A DNA stretch of 50,460 bases from Puniceicoccaceae bacterium (GTDB lineage: Bacteria > Verrucomicrobiota > Verrucomicrobiia > Opitutales > Opitutaceae), in NCBI GenBank assembly GCA_007695295.1, contig REEB01000102.1, forward strand, positions 1 through 50,460. Direction: 5' to 3'. Positions within the stretch are counted from its first letter, which is position 1, and each line of letters begins with the position of its first letter. A program made the position numbers and the translations under genes. Positions 37,004 through 44,370 of the stretch are shown here, in pieces. The notes under the pieces were generated by a model. It searched no databases. It saw nothing but the letters and a program-made list of their open reading frames with translations, and had not been told where the DNA came from.

Positions 37004-37699
37004 ATGCCTCCCAGCCTCGCCCTCCGTCCCTATGCCCACCGCGGCCTGCACGACCGCGCCGGAGCGCCGGAAAACAGCCTCGCCGCCTTCCGGCGGGCCG
37101 TCGCCGCCGGCTACGGCATCGAGCTGGATGTTCATCTCCTCGCCGATGGAGGACTCGCGGTCTTCCATGATGGCGACACCAAACGCATGACCGGCGAACC
37201 GGGCTCCGTCGGGGACCACACCCGGGCCTCCTTGCAACCGCTCCGGCTCGCCGGCACGGATGAGGCCATCCCGCTCCTCGAAACCGTGCTGGACCTGGTC
37301 GGAGGCGCGGCCCCGCTTCTGATCGAGCTGAAAAACCCGCCCGAAAACGGACGGGCGGAACGGCGGCTGGGCGAGGTGCTGGCCGGCTACGCCGGTTCGG
37401 CCGCCTGCCAGTCGTTCGTGACCGCGAGTCTTCCGCTCCTGCGCGCCGCCACCGGCCGGCCCTGCGGCCTGCTGCTTGAGAACCCCGCCGGGTTTGACGC
37501 CGCCGCCCGCTCCGCGAGCCCGGACTTCCTCGGTCTGCGTCATGACCGGCTGGCGCTGTCCGGCCGACCTCCCGGTGCCGAAGCCATCCCGGTCCTGGCC
37601 TGGACGGTGCGCTCCTCGGCGGAGGCAGAGGCCGTGGCGGACCGGGCGGATGCGTTCATTTTCGAAGACTTCCGCCCCGATCCCGCCGGCCGGGCTTAG
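37004..37699 (+). CDS. Glycerophosphodiester phosphodiesterase-family protein
   Basis: 231 residues from the ATG at 37004 (MPPSLALRPYAHRG); the upstream extension overlaps the sulfatase gene and is rejected. GDPD hallmarks: the catalytic HRG near residue 12, the PENS motif, IELDVHLLADGGLAVFHDG with metal-binding Glu/Asp and second His, LLIELKNP, and a C-terminal WTVRSSAEAEAVADRADAFIFEDF. The enzyme hydrolyses glycerophosphodiesters to glycerol-3-phosphate and an alcohol. No signal peptide, so it is likely cytoplasmic. Confidence 0.9.
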   Translation: MPPSLALRPYAHRGLHDRAGAPENSLAAFRRAVAAGYGIELDVHLLADGGLAVFHDGDTKRMTGEPGSVGDHTRASLQPLRLAGTDEAIPLLETVLDLVGGAAPLLIELKNPPENGRAERRLGEVLAGYAGSAACQSFVTASLPLLRAATGRPCGLLLENPAGFDAAARSASPDFLGLRHDRLALSGRPPGAEAIPVLAWTVRSSAEAEAVADRADAFIFEDFRPDPAGRA

Positions 37700-37781
37700 C
37701 GCCTTCTTCCCCCGGAAAGTTTGGGTCTGGGAAAAGGTTTTGCCGCCACTCAAGGGAACCGGTTGCCAGCGCGATGGTAAT

Positions 37782-37807
37782 GGTTGAAACTAATTTCTTT
37801 TTCAACC
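37782..37807. promoter_or_regulatory. Inverted repeat just upstream of the DUF2062 gene
   Basis: GGTTGAAA (37782-37789) and TTTCAACC (37800-37807) are perfect inverted arms with a 10-base AT-rich spacer, ending six bases before the ATG at 37814. They could be an operator or an mRNA hairpin masking the start region; no separate ribosome-binding site is visible. Confidence 0.35.
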
Positions 37808-37813
37808 GATCGA

Positions 37814-38353
37814 ATGACTGCAGAACAAAGAGAGAGGGAAGAGCGGTGGCTGCGCATCCGCCGGACGAAGTTCCTGCTGCGCAAGCTTCCCCGCAAAGCC
37901 AACCTCCACCGCTACCCGATTCTGAAGTGGTTTGCCGCCAAAGCGCGGAAACACCCGGAGCTGTGGTCCTTCCGGGTCGAGCACATGGCGCCGGCCTTCT
38001 ACGCCGGCTGCATGCTGGCGTTTCTGCCCGCCTACGGCTTTCAGGTGGCCCTGGCCTTCTTTGCCGCCCTGCTGTTCAAAGCCAACCTGCCGGTAATCGT
38101 CGGCCTGCAGTTCATCAGCAATCCGTTCACCCTCGTCCCGGTCTACTACGCGACCTACAAGGTCGGCAACACCACCATCCACTTTCTCGGTCTCGGCGAG
38201 ATGACCTCCGTGATTGGGTCCACCGCCTACGCCCTCGTCCTGGGCGGCCTGCTCGTCGGCGCCGTCGTCGGCGCCGTCCTCGATCTGGTCTATCGCTTTC
38301 TGGCCTGGCAGGGAGCCCGGCGCGGTCTCATTCGCCCTCGTGCCGTCCCCTAG
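37814..38353 (+). CDS. DUF2062 membrane protein
   Basis: 179 residues from ATG 37814 (MTAEQREREERW); a TTG start ten codons earlier is possible but unlikely. A basic N-terminal segment (about 1-55) is followed by the DUF2062 core: membrane helices at about 60-88 (FYAGCMLAFLPAYGFQVALAFFAALLF), the signature NLPVIVGLQFISNPFTLVPVYY (about 90-111), and a C-terminal helix with AYALVLGGLLVGAVVGAVL. The domain is widespread and uncharacterised, sometimes linked to glycosyltransferases. It follows the GDPD-type gene on the same strand by 114 bp. Confidence 0.85.
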   Translation: MTAEQREREERWLRIRRTKFLLRKLPRKANLHRYPILKWFAAKARKHPELWSFRVEHMAPAFYAGCMLAFLPAYGFQVALAFFAALLFKANLPVIVGLQFISNPFTLVPVYYATYKVGNTTIHFLGLGEMTSVIGSTAYALVLGGLLVGAVVGAVLDLVYRFLAWQGARRGLIRPRAVP

Positions 38354-38420
38354 CGGCGCCTTCCCGCCCGTCCCCTCGGGGTCGATGGAAAGCGCAGCCG
38401 CTCAATCGACCGGACCCGCG

Positions 38421-39146
38421 CTAGGTGCGGAGGCTGGCCGGGCGACACCACTCCGGCAAGGTTTGCCAGAGATCGAAGAACAGGTGCTCGTGGAAAAAAT
38501 GATGCACCGGCGGAAGCCCCCGCACCAGAGTCACCAGGCCGAACAGCACCAGCAGCCCCCCGGCCAGTCGCATGAGCAGGCGGCGGCGGTTGACCCCCGC
38601 CATCGCCCCGACCGCACCGAAAACCACCAGCCCCGGAGCCGTTGCCAGACCGAAGGCCGCCGCTCCCGTGGCTGCTCCGAGCGGATCGCCGCGGGCGCCC
38701 AGGTAGAGCAGCACCATCCAGAGCAGCCCGCAGGGCAGGAGGCCATTCACAAGCCCCATCACCCATGCCCCCAGGGGTCCTTCACCCGCCCGACGGAAAC
38801 CCGCCGTCAGGCAGGCCCCGGGTTTTCCAGCCCAGCCAGGCAGCCGCCGCTCTCCGACCAGGCTCAGGCCATAAAGGATCATCGCCAGGCCCAGCACCAC
38901 CGAAAGCGCCAGACTCACGCCGTGCACCAGGGAACTCTCCCGCAGCAGCCAGCCGCCCAGCGCCAAGACCGTGGCCAGCACGACATAGGTGGCCGTTTTG
39001 CCCAAGTGGTAGCAGGCCTGTCGGCTCCAGAAAGCCCCCGCCCCGGCCGCCCCGCGCGAAACCACGAGGGCAAAGCCACCGCACATTCCCATGCAGTGGC
39101 CCGCGGAGAGCAGCCCCAGCAACCCGAGGCCCAACAGATCGATCAT
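38421..39146 (-). CDS. TauE/SafE-like (cytochrome-biogenesis DsbD-type) membrane protein
   Basis: 241 residues from ATG 39146, which has GGAAGGA upstream; the frame to 39413 is rejected as it overlaps thiG. Six or so membrane helices; the first carries [14 protein letters not shown], the His/Cys signature of the sulfite-exporter TauE/SafE group (UreH-like domain), and a mid-protein [18 protein letters not shown] with another conserved Pro-Cys. Members are proposed to export sulfite or metals or to serve heavy-metal handling. No neighbouring copper or cytochrome oxidase genes are in the window to decide. Divergent from the thi cluster. Confidence 0.82.
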   Translation of the reverse strand: MIDLLGLGLLGLLSAGHCMGMCGGFALVVSRGAAGAGAFWSRQACYHLGKTATYVVLATVLALGGWLLRESSLVHGVSLALSVVLGLAMILYGLSLVGERRLPGWAGKPGACLTAGFRRAGEGPLGAWVMGLVNGLLPCGLLWMVLLYLGARGDPLGAATGAAAFGLATAPGLVVFGAVGAMAGVNRRRLLMRLAGGLLVLFGLVTLVRGLPPVHHFFHEHLFFDLWQTLPEWCRPASLRT

Positions 39147-39222
39147 ACTCACGTCCTTCCTTGATTTCCCACCCGAGCGATCCCATCTTGCCGGGTCTAC
39201 GTCAACGCGTCCCGCGCTTTTC

Positions 39223-40020
39223 ATGTCCGAATCCATTCCCAACGAACCTTTGCGGATCGCCGACCGCACTTTCTCCTCCCGCCTGCTCGTCGGCACCGGC
39301 AAATTCAGCAGCAATGAGCGGATGCGCGAAGCCCTCCGCGCCAGCGGCACCGGCCTCGTCACCGTCGCCCTCAAGCGCGCCGACCTCTCCGGCAAAGCCG
39401 ATCCTTTCGCCAATATCCTCGAATTCCTGGAGAGCGACCGCTACCTCATCCTCCCCAACACCGCCGGGGCCATGGATGCCGAGGAGGCCGTCCGCATCGC
39501 CCGCCTCGCCGTCGCCGCCGGACTGCCCAACTGGGTCAAGCTGGAGATCCATCCCGATCCCAATTACCTCCTGCCCGATCCCATCGAAACCCTCCGGGCC
39601 ACCGAGATCCTCGTCCGCGAGGGCTTCACGGTCCTGCCCTACATCAACGCCGACCCCGTGCTCGCCCGCCGCCTTCAGGACGTCGGCGCCGCCACCGTCA
39701 TGCCGCTCGGCTCCCCCATCGGCAGCAACCGCGGCCTCGAAACACGCGCCCAGATCGAGATCATCATCGAGCAGGCCACCGTCCCGGTGGTGGTGGATGC
39801 CGGCCTCGGCGCCCCCTCCCACGCCGCCGCCGCCATGGAAATAGGTGCGGACGCCGTCCTCGTGAACACCGCCATCGCCATCGCCGATGATCCTTCCATT
39901 ATGGCCCGCGCCTTCGCCCTCGCCGTCCAGGCCGGCCGCGCCGCCTACGAGATCGGCCCGGCCGAGTCGTCCGCCACCGCCCGGCCCACCAGTCCGCTCA
40001 CAACTTTTCTCGACGCATGA
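39223..40020 (+). CDS. thiG: Thiazole synthase ThiG
   Basis: 265 residues from ATG 39223 ([17 protein letters not shown]). (beta/alpha)8 barrel with [45 protein letters not shown] (Lys forming the imine with deoxyxylulose phosphate), and [17 protein letters not shown] followed by [30 protein letters not shown] (phosphate binding). It condenses deoxyxylulose 5-phosphate, dehydroglycine from ThiH and the ThiS thiocarboxylate into the thiamin thiazole. First gene of thiG-thiH-thiS, overlapping thiH by 4 bp. Only 76 bp separate it from the divergent gene, and no TPP riboswitch is visible there. Confidence 0.97.
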   Translation: MSESIPNEPLRIADRTFSSRLLVGTGKFSSNERMREALRASGTGLVTVALKRADLSGKADPFANILEFLESDRYLILPNTAGAMDAEEAVRIARLAVAAGLPNWVKLEIHPDPNYLLPDPIETLRATEILVREGFTVLPYINADPVLARRLQDVGAATVMPLGSPIGSNRGLETRAQIEIIIEQATVPVVVDAGLGAPSHAAAAMEIGADAVLVNTAIAIADDPSIMARAFALAVQAGRAAYEIGPAESSATARPTSPLTTFLDA

Positions 40021-41177
40021 GCGGAGAACTCTTTTCCCGCCGCCTCCCGGGCATCGACTTCGGGCCGCTCCTCCGCCAGTCCCGGGAGGCCGATGCCCGC
40101 ACCGTCGCCGCCATCCTCGCCCGCGGCCGCGCCCGCGACCTGACCGAGTTCGCCGCCCTCCTCTCCCCCGCCGCCGATGAGCGCCTCGAGGATCTTTGCC
40201 GTCTCTCCCAGGCCGTCACCCGGCGGCACTTTGGCAAAACCATCCGCATGTTCGCGCCCCTCTACCTCTCCAACGAGTGCGTCAACATCTGCAAATACTG
40301 CGGCTTCTCCCGCCACAACGCCATCCCCCGCATCACCCTCCCGGTTGAGCGGGTCGTGGAAGAAACCCGCCTCCTCGCCGAGCGCGGCTTCCGCTCCCTG
40401 CTCCTCGTCGCCGGCGAACACCCGAAGTATGTATCCAATGGATACGTCGAGGAGGTGGTCCGCCGTGTCCTCCCGTTCATGCCCTCCGTCGCCCTCGAGC
40501 TGGGCCCGCTCGAAACCCAGGAATACCTCCCGCTGGTCCGCGCCGGCTGCGAGGCCCTCGTCGTTTACCAGGAGACGTATCACGAACCCACCTACAAGGA
40601 TCTCCACACCGCTGGTCCGAAAAAGCACTACCACTGGCGCATGGACACCCCCGAGCGGGCCTACCAGGCCGGCTTCCGCCGTCTCGGCATCGGCGCACTC
40701 TTCGGCCTCTACGACTGGGAATACGAAGCCCTGGCCCTCGCCGCCCACTCCCTCCACCTGACCCGCACCTGCTGGAAGGCCCAAATCACCCTCAGCCTCC
40801 CGCGCATGCGCCCGGCGGCGGGCGAATTCCAGCCGCGCTATGTCCTCCCGGACCGCGCCATGGTCCGCCTCCTCTGTGCCTTGCGCCTGCTCCTGCCCCA
40901 CGCCGGGCTTGTCCTCTCCACCCGCGAGCCGCCCGCCTTCCGGGACGGTCTCTTCACGCTCGGCATCACCCACGCCAGCGCCGGCTCCTCCACCGAGCCC
41001 GGCGGCTACACCAGCTTCGACCCGGAGGCTTGGAAGCCAACCCGCGCCCAGGAAGGCGAACAGTTTCACATCGCCGACGAACGCCCGCCCGAGGTCGTCG
41101 CCGCCGCCATCCGCCGCCTCGGCTATGAACCGGTCTGGAAGGATTTCGACCAGTCCCTCGTCCTTTCCGAAAACTGA
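40017..41177 (+). CDS. thiH: 2-iminoacetate (dehydroglycine) synthase ThiH
   Basis: 386 residues; a radical SAM enzyme with the CxxxCxxC cluster at Cys88, Cys92 and Cys95 ([17 protein letters not shown]), AGEHPKYVS, the [13 protein letters not shown] region and the C-terminal [11 protein letters not shown]. It cleaves tyrosine to 2-iminoacetate (dehydroglycine) and p-cresol for thiazole formation. This is the anaerobic-compatible route, in contrast to glycine oxidase ThiO. The start overlaps the thiG stop (ATGA, 40017-40020), and its stop overlaps the thiS start by one base. Confidence 0.97.
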   Translation: MSGELFSRRLPGIDFGPLLRQSREADARTVAAILARGRARDLTEFAALLSPAADERLEDLCRLSQAVTRRHFGKTIRMFAPLYLSNECVNICKYCGFSRHNAIPRITLPVERVVEETRLLAERGFRSLLLVAGEHPKYVSNGYVEEVVRRVLPFMPSVALELGPLETQEYLPLVRAGCEALVVYQETYHEPTYKDLHTAGPKKHYHWRMDTPERAYQAGFRRLGIGALFGLYDWEYEALALAAHSLHLTRTCWKAQITLSLPRMRPAAGEFQPRYVLPDRAMVRLLCALRLLLPHAGLVLSTREPPAFRDGLFTLGITHASAGSSTEPGGYTSFDPEAWKPTRAQEGEQFHIADERPPEVVAAAIRRLGYEPVWKDFDQSLVLSEN

Positions 41178-41377
41178 TGAAGATCACCGCCAACGGCAAA
41201 CCCTACGAAGTCGCTGAAGACACCTCTCTGGACGATTTCCTCGCTTCGCTCGACCTCGAGCCGGTTCTCGTTGTGGTGGAGCGAAACCGTGCCGCCCTCA
41301 CCCCCGGCGAAGCCCGCCGCACCCGCCTCGAAGACGGCGACTCCCTCGAAATCGTCCGCATCGTCGCCGGCGGCTGA
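41177..41377 (+). CDS. thiS: Sulfur carrier protein ThiS
   Basis: 66 residues with the ubiquitin-like fold pattern ([12 protein letters not shown]; a central VVVERN strand; LEDGDSLEIVRIVAGG). It ends in the obligatory Gly-Gly that is adenylated and thiocarboxylated. It donates sulfur to ThiG. Its ATG shares a base with the thiH stop (TGATG), so the three genes are translationally coupled. The adenylating enzyme ThiF is not in this window. Confidence 0.95.
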   Translation: MKITANGKPYEVAEDTSLDDFLASLDLEPVLVVVERNRAALTPGEARRTRLEDGDSLEIVRIVAGG

Positions 41378-41488
41378 ACGGCTTCGGCCGAACGCATCCC
41401 CGGGGCTGCGACCCGACCCGCAATCCGGTCCCTCCGGCCTCCGCCCTTCCGCGTATTCCGATCCGTCTCTTGTTGCTCCACCTTCTCC

Positions 41489-41956
41489 ATGCGCCCGCTA
41501 GCCCTCCTCTTTGCCTTGTTCATCGGCCTGCTCGGATCCGGCTGCGAAACCGACCCGCATCCCATCCCCCCGCCCCACCCTCCCGCCGGATCCTATCCGG
41601 GGGATGACACCGTCCACCACCTCTATGAGCCGGAGCGGATCATTCACCGCGCCTACCGTGACCTGCTCGGCCGCCGGCCCGACGAGGAGGGTTTGCGCAA
41701 CTATCGCCGCCGCATCATCGACCAAGGCTGGACCGAGGCCCAGGTCCGCGACGCCATCCGCAACAGCCATGAATACCGCGTCCTCCGCGCCGAGGTCGTC
41801 ATCCGCCGCGCCTACCAGGATCTCCTCGACCGCGATCCCGATCCCGAAGGCCTCGCCACCTACACCCGCCTCTGGCAGCGCGGCTACACCGAGCGGATGA
41901 TCCGCGACCGCATCCGCAACAGTCGCGAATACAAGGAGCTGCAGCGCCGACGCTGA
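41489..41956 (+). CDS. Lipoprotein with two DUF4214-like repeats
   Basis: 155 residues. The signal peptide ends in a lipobox (IGLLGSGCETD), predicting a lipid-anchored Cys19. A Pro-rich linker is followed by two similar units: IIHRAYRDLLGRRPDEEGLRNY and VIRRAYQDLLDRDPDPEGLATY. Each continues into a helix ending RNSHEYR or RNSREYK. This is the pattern of the DUF4214/phycobilisome-linker-like repeats found in surface and S-layer proteins. It lies 112 bp after thiS on the same strand but is functionally unrelated as far as I can tell. Confidence 0.85.
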   Translation: MRPLALLFALFIGLLGSGCETDPHPIPPPHPPAGSYPGDDTVHHLYEPERIIHRAYRDLLGRRPDEEGLRNYRRRIIDQGWTEAQVRDAIRNSHEYRVLRAEVVIRRAYQDLLDRDPDPEGLATYTRLWQRGYTERMIRDRIRNSREYKELQRRR

Positions 41957-42204
41957 GTTGGCTCCTCAGAGCTCTGGAGTGCGGACATCTTTCAGCACCG
42001 AAGGTACGGCAATGCCATAGATCGGACAACACGACGTTGCGGCCTGAATGGCTTCGATTCACTTGGTGCTCAACACCATATGGGCAAGGAGGCTGGAAAG
42101 TGACGGTGCGATTTTGAAAAACGGGATGGCAGGCTTTCCCCCCGCAGAAAGTCACCTTTCTCAAACCCAAGACCTGGACCAGCCGAGTAGACACATTCTC
42201 TGAA

Positions 42205-42223
42205 GCGCCAAAGGCGCGTTTTT
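42205..42223 (+). terminator. Hairpin with T-tract
   Basis: GCGCC-AAA-GGCGC is followed by GTTTTT on the plus strand: a short GC stem plus T-run. It is about 250 bp after the lipoprotein stop, so it could end that transcript, but the stem is only five base pairs and may be part of the repeat cluster. Confidence 0.4.
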
Positions 42224-42266
42224 CCATAGCCAGTCCGAAGGGCTGGGTACCCTGACAATGAAACCA

Positions 42267-42340
42267 GCGGGCTGAAAGTCCGCGATACAGCCGACGTATC
42301 CGGGAGGTGCGCCTGAGAGAATTGCGGGCTTTCAGTCCGC
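42267..42340. repeat. REPIN-like pair of inverted REP hairpins
   Basis: GCGGGC-TGAAA-GTCCGC (42267-42283) and GCGGGC-TTTCA-GTCCGC (42324-42340) are inverted relatives. Each forms a six-pair stem with one G-T wobble, and their loops TGAAA and TTTCA are complementary. Two REP units in opposite orientation 40 bp apart are the structure called a REPIN in other bacteria. Confidence 0.6.
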
Positions 42341-42360
42341 GGCGATTTTCCCTCTTTCCA

Positions 42361-42379
42361 CCCGGCCCTTCGAGCCGGG
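42361..42379. repeat. REP-like hairpin CCCGGC-CCTTCGA-GCCGGG
   Basis: Same six-base arms as the hairpin at 2400-2416 with a related loop, so both belong to one dispersed family. It lies in the same cluster as the REPIN-like pair. Confidence 0.5.
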
Positions 42380-42510
42380 CTGTTGAATTTTGGCCCTTGG
42401 GGTCAGATTACAGGCCTTTGAAAAAATGGGGATACTGGTCAGGCCGTTGGCTTGGGCTATGGGGTTTTTACGCCCTTGGCGCTTGTGAACTGTCCAAACT
42501 CCAGGGCCCC

Positions 42511-42876
42511 TCAGAGCTGGCAAAGCTCGATCCGATGCCCGTCAGGATCGTTCAAAAAGATCTGGAAGGCCCCGTCGGGCCGGCGATGCGGCCCTTGGTG
42601 CTCGACTCCTTTCTCCTCCAACTCGCGGCGCACCGCCTCCGCATCCTTCACCTGAAGGGCGAAATGAATGCCCCGGGAGCGCGTTTCCGGCGGCACTTCA
42701 TCATTTATGATCAGGTGCAGCTCTTGGTCCGTCCCGATGCGGAACCAGGCTCCGGGAAACCCGAAGTCCGGCCGCTCCATCTCCGCGAAGCCAAGAACCT
42801 CACGGTAGAAGCGGCGGCTGCGTTCAAGATCGGCCACGTGGACGGCAACATGATTGAGCTGAAAGGGTGGGGTCAT
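42511..42876 (-). CDS. VOC (glyoxalase/dioxygenase superfamily) protein
   Basis: 121 residues from ATG 42876 (MTPPFQLNHVAVHVADLERS). The longer frame to 42948 adds a non-conserved stretch. One VOC domain with two beta-alpha-beta-beta-beta halves: NHVAVHV with a metal-ligand His; RFYREVLGF; ELHLII; GIHFALQVKDAEAVRREL; and the closing FLNDPDGHRIELCQL with Glu. Metal-ligand positions appear conserved. Members include glyoxalase I, fosfomycin-resistance and dioxygenase proteins; this one cannot be narrowed further. Confidence 0.88.
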   Translation of the reverse strand: MTPPFQLNHVAVHVADLERSRRFYREVLGFAEMERPDFGFPGAWFRIGTDQELHLIINDEVPPETRSRGIHFALQVKDAEAVRRELEEKGVEHQGPHRRPDGAFQIFLNDPDGHRIELCQL

Positions 42877-43132
42877 GCCGGCCAGCCTGCCTCCGGGCCA
42901 GCGGCCTGTCGAGTGCCGGAAGGCCGGAAGTTTCCAGTGAGATATCATTCCAAAAAGTAATTTGTAAAAATTTTGTTCAATTATTTTCGCAATATTCTGG
43001 TGGGCTCGCCCAGACTGAGCTTGGCAAAAGCCGCCTAAGGCGACCCATATACGAAAGTGATTGGGCGGCCATCGGCCCTGTTCCTCACCTCACCCCTAAC
43101 ATCCATCCCAAAACAAACACCTACGTAACGTT

Positions 43133-43933
43133 ATGAAGTTTAAACATCTCATCCTCGGAGCCGCCTCCGGTGCGCTCCTCTTCGGCTCCTCGGCCTTCGC
43201 CCAGGTTGCTGTCCTCGACTGGGAAAACAGCGGGTTTTTCTCCTACTCTTATATCGACGAAAACCCGACTGTGGAACCATCGGAGTTGTTTCCCGACCCT
43301 GTTGGCTCCAGCGCTTCCGCCAGTCATCAGGAAAATGTCCCGGGAGTCGGCGTTGGCGGATCCACTGGTGCCACGATGACTGTGGAATGGTCCGAAGCCG
43401 ACCCCAACCTCGAGGACCGGCCTTTTTGGAGCGGCTTTGGTTTCGGCGTCGCCATGTTTGTCGATGCCGGCACCATCACTGAAGCCAACGTCAGCGGCCT
43501 CATCGGCGAATTGACCTTTAAGTTCGATGAATCCAGCTTCAACAAGCCGAACGGCATCGACGACGTTGATCCCAACCAGGGCTTCAACTTTTCGGTCCGC
43601 TTCCGCAATGATGACACCGACATCGCCCGCTACCGACTCGGATTCAACAACGAATATCCGATCGAATGGACCACCTACTCGCTCGCGATTGCCGACGCCA
43701 GTTTTCACTCAGGTGATGGCTGGCTGAACGATCCCTCGCTGCTCCATACAGCCACCATCATCGACATCCTTGTTGAATACAACATGTCCAGTGTGCTGCG
43801 GGACTCCTTCGGGCCCGGAACGATCAACCTGACGGTCGACTCAGCGTCCATCATTCCCGAGCCTTCCACCTACGCTTTGATCTTCGGTGGATTGGCGCTG
43901 GCGGGAGCTTGGTTTTATCGCCGCCGGCGGTAA
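43133..43933 (+). CDS. PEP-CTERM exported protein (choice-of-anchor-like)
   Basis: 266 residues. Signal peptide KHLILGAASGALLFGSSAFA; a beta-rich body with W-E-N-S-G-F-F and SFGPGTINLTVDSASI. The C-terminal sorting signal IIPEPSTYALIFGGLALAGAWFYRRRR is a PEP box, a membrane helix and a basic tail. Such proteins are processed by exosortase and anchored or released at the surface, often with exopolysaccharide. The internal domain resembles anchor-type beta-sandwiches (choice-of-anchor K or similar). A strong terminator follows at 43962-43988. Confidence 0.9.
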   Translation: MKFKHLILGAASGALLFGSSAFAQVAVLDWENSGFFSYSYIDENPTVEPSELFPDPVGSSASASHQENVPGVGVGGSTGATMTVEWSEADPNLEDRPFWSGFGFGVAMFVDAGTITEANVSGLIGELTFKFDESSFNKPNGIDDVDPNQGFNFSVRFRNDDTDIARYRLGFNNEYPIEWTTYSLAIADASFHSGDGWLNDPSLLHTATIIDILVEYNMSSVLRDSFGPGTINLTVDSASIIPEPSTYALIFGGLALAGAWFYRRRR

Positions 43934-43961
43934 TTCCAGTTTGGATTGTTGGTTGTTTTTT

Positions 43962-43988
43962 GCCCACCGGTTCGCCGGTGGGCTTTTT
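43962..43988 (+). terminator. Rho-independent terminator of the PEP-CTERM gene
   Basis: GCCCACCGG-TTCG-CCGGTGGGC is a perfect nine-base-pair stem with a stable TTCG tetraloop followed by TTTTT, starting 28 bp after the stop codon. Confidence 0.92.
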
Positions 43989-44006
43989 CCTTTTCAGACC
44001 AAAACT

Positions 44007-44058
44007 GCCCGGCACAGACTTCGGCCGAACGCTTTCCGCCCCCGCCCTCCATCCCCTC
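44007..44058. repeat. Left 52-bp direct repeat flanking foldback element 1
   Basis: Identical over 52 bp to 44319-44370, beginning GCCCGGCACAGACTTCGG and ending CCCTCCATCCCCTC; the bases outside differ. The right copy ends exactly where the downstream ATG begins. Confidence 0.9.
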
Positions 44059-44318
44059 CCGAGTTCAACAGAACCTCCAATTGATTACGTAAGTCCTTGA
44101 TTACCAATGGAGAGATTGCCGGATCGGATGTCCCGCAGCCCATCCTAATCGTAATCCTGCTCGTAATCCTAATCGACGGATCGAACGCTGTTGACGGCAA
44201 TGACGTGGCATCGGGGTACGGCGCTGGACCTGCGGAATGACGGGAAGAGGGATTACGATTACGAGCAGGATTACGACTACGGGCTTGGACAGGGTGACCC
44301 AATGTTGCACTCAGGAGA
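44059..44318. mobile_element. Foldback (MITE-like) element, copy 1
   Basis: A 260-bp segment flanked by 52-bp direct repeats, similar along its length to 49131-49378. Its ends are imperfect inverted repeats (GAGTTCAACAG left; complement of the right end TGAGTGCAAC). The interior holds inverted blocks made of CCTAATCGTAATCC-type and GGATTACGATTACG-type units. Shared core TCGGGGTACGGCGC is near 44211. No transposase; presumably non-autonomous. It has about 18 bp that copy 2 lacks near 44111-44130. Confidence 0.75.
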
Positions 44319-44370
44319 GCCCGGCACAGACTTCGGCCGAACGCTTTCCGCCCCCGCCCTCCATCCCCTC
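44319..44370. repeat. Right 52-bp direct repeat, immediately upstream of the next start codon
   Basis: Exact copy of 44007-44058. It forms the current 5' leader of the propeller gene at 44371, so the insertion kept the immediate leader sequence of that gene intact. Confidence 0.9.

Larger units (their letters stand above)
41957..42510. other. Repeat-rich intergenic region
   Basis: About 550 bp between the lipoprotein and VOC genes. It contains a palindrome CAGAGCTCTG near 41970, a terminator-like hairpin (42205-42223), a pair of inverted REP hairpins (42267-42340) and another hairpin (42361-42379). No credible gene. Confidence 0.65.

Noticed and set aside
42307-42960. 217-codon plus-strand ORF across the VOC gene
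   Set aside because: Antisense shadow; the minus-strand VOC protein is clearly recognisable.
44191-44370. Upstream in-frame extension of the propeller gene
   Set aside because: It consists of the foldback element and the direct repeat; the true start at 44371 follows the repeat exactly.
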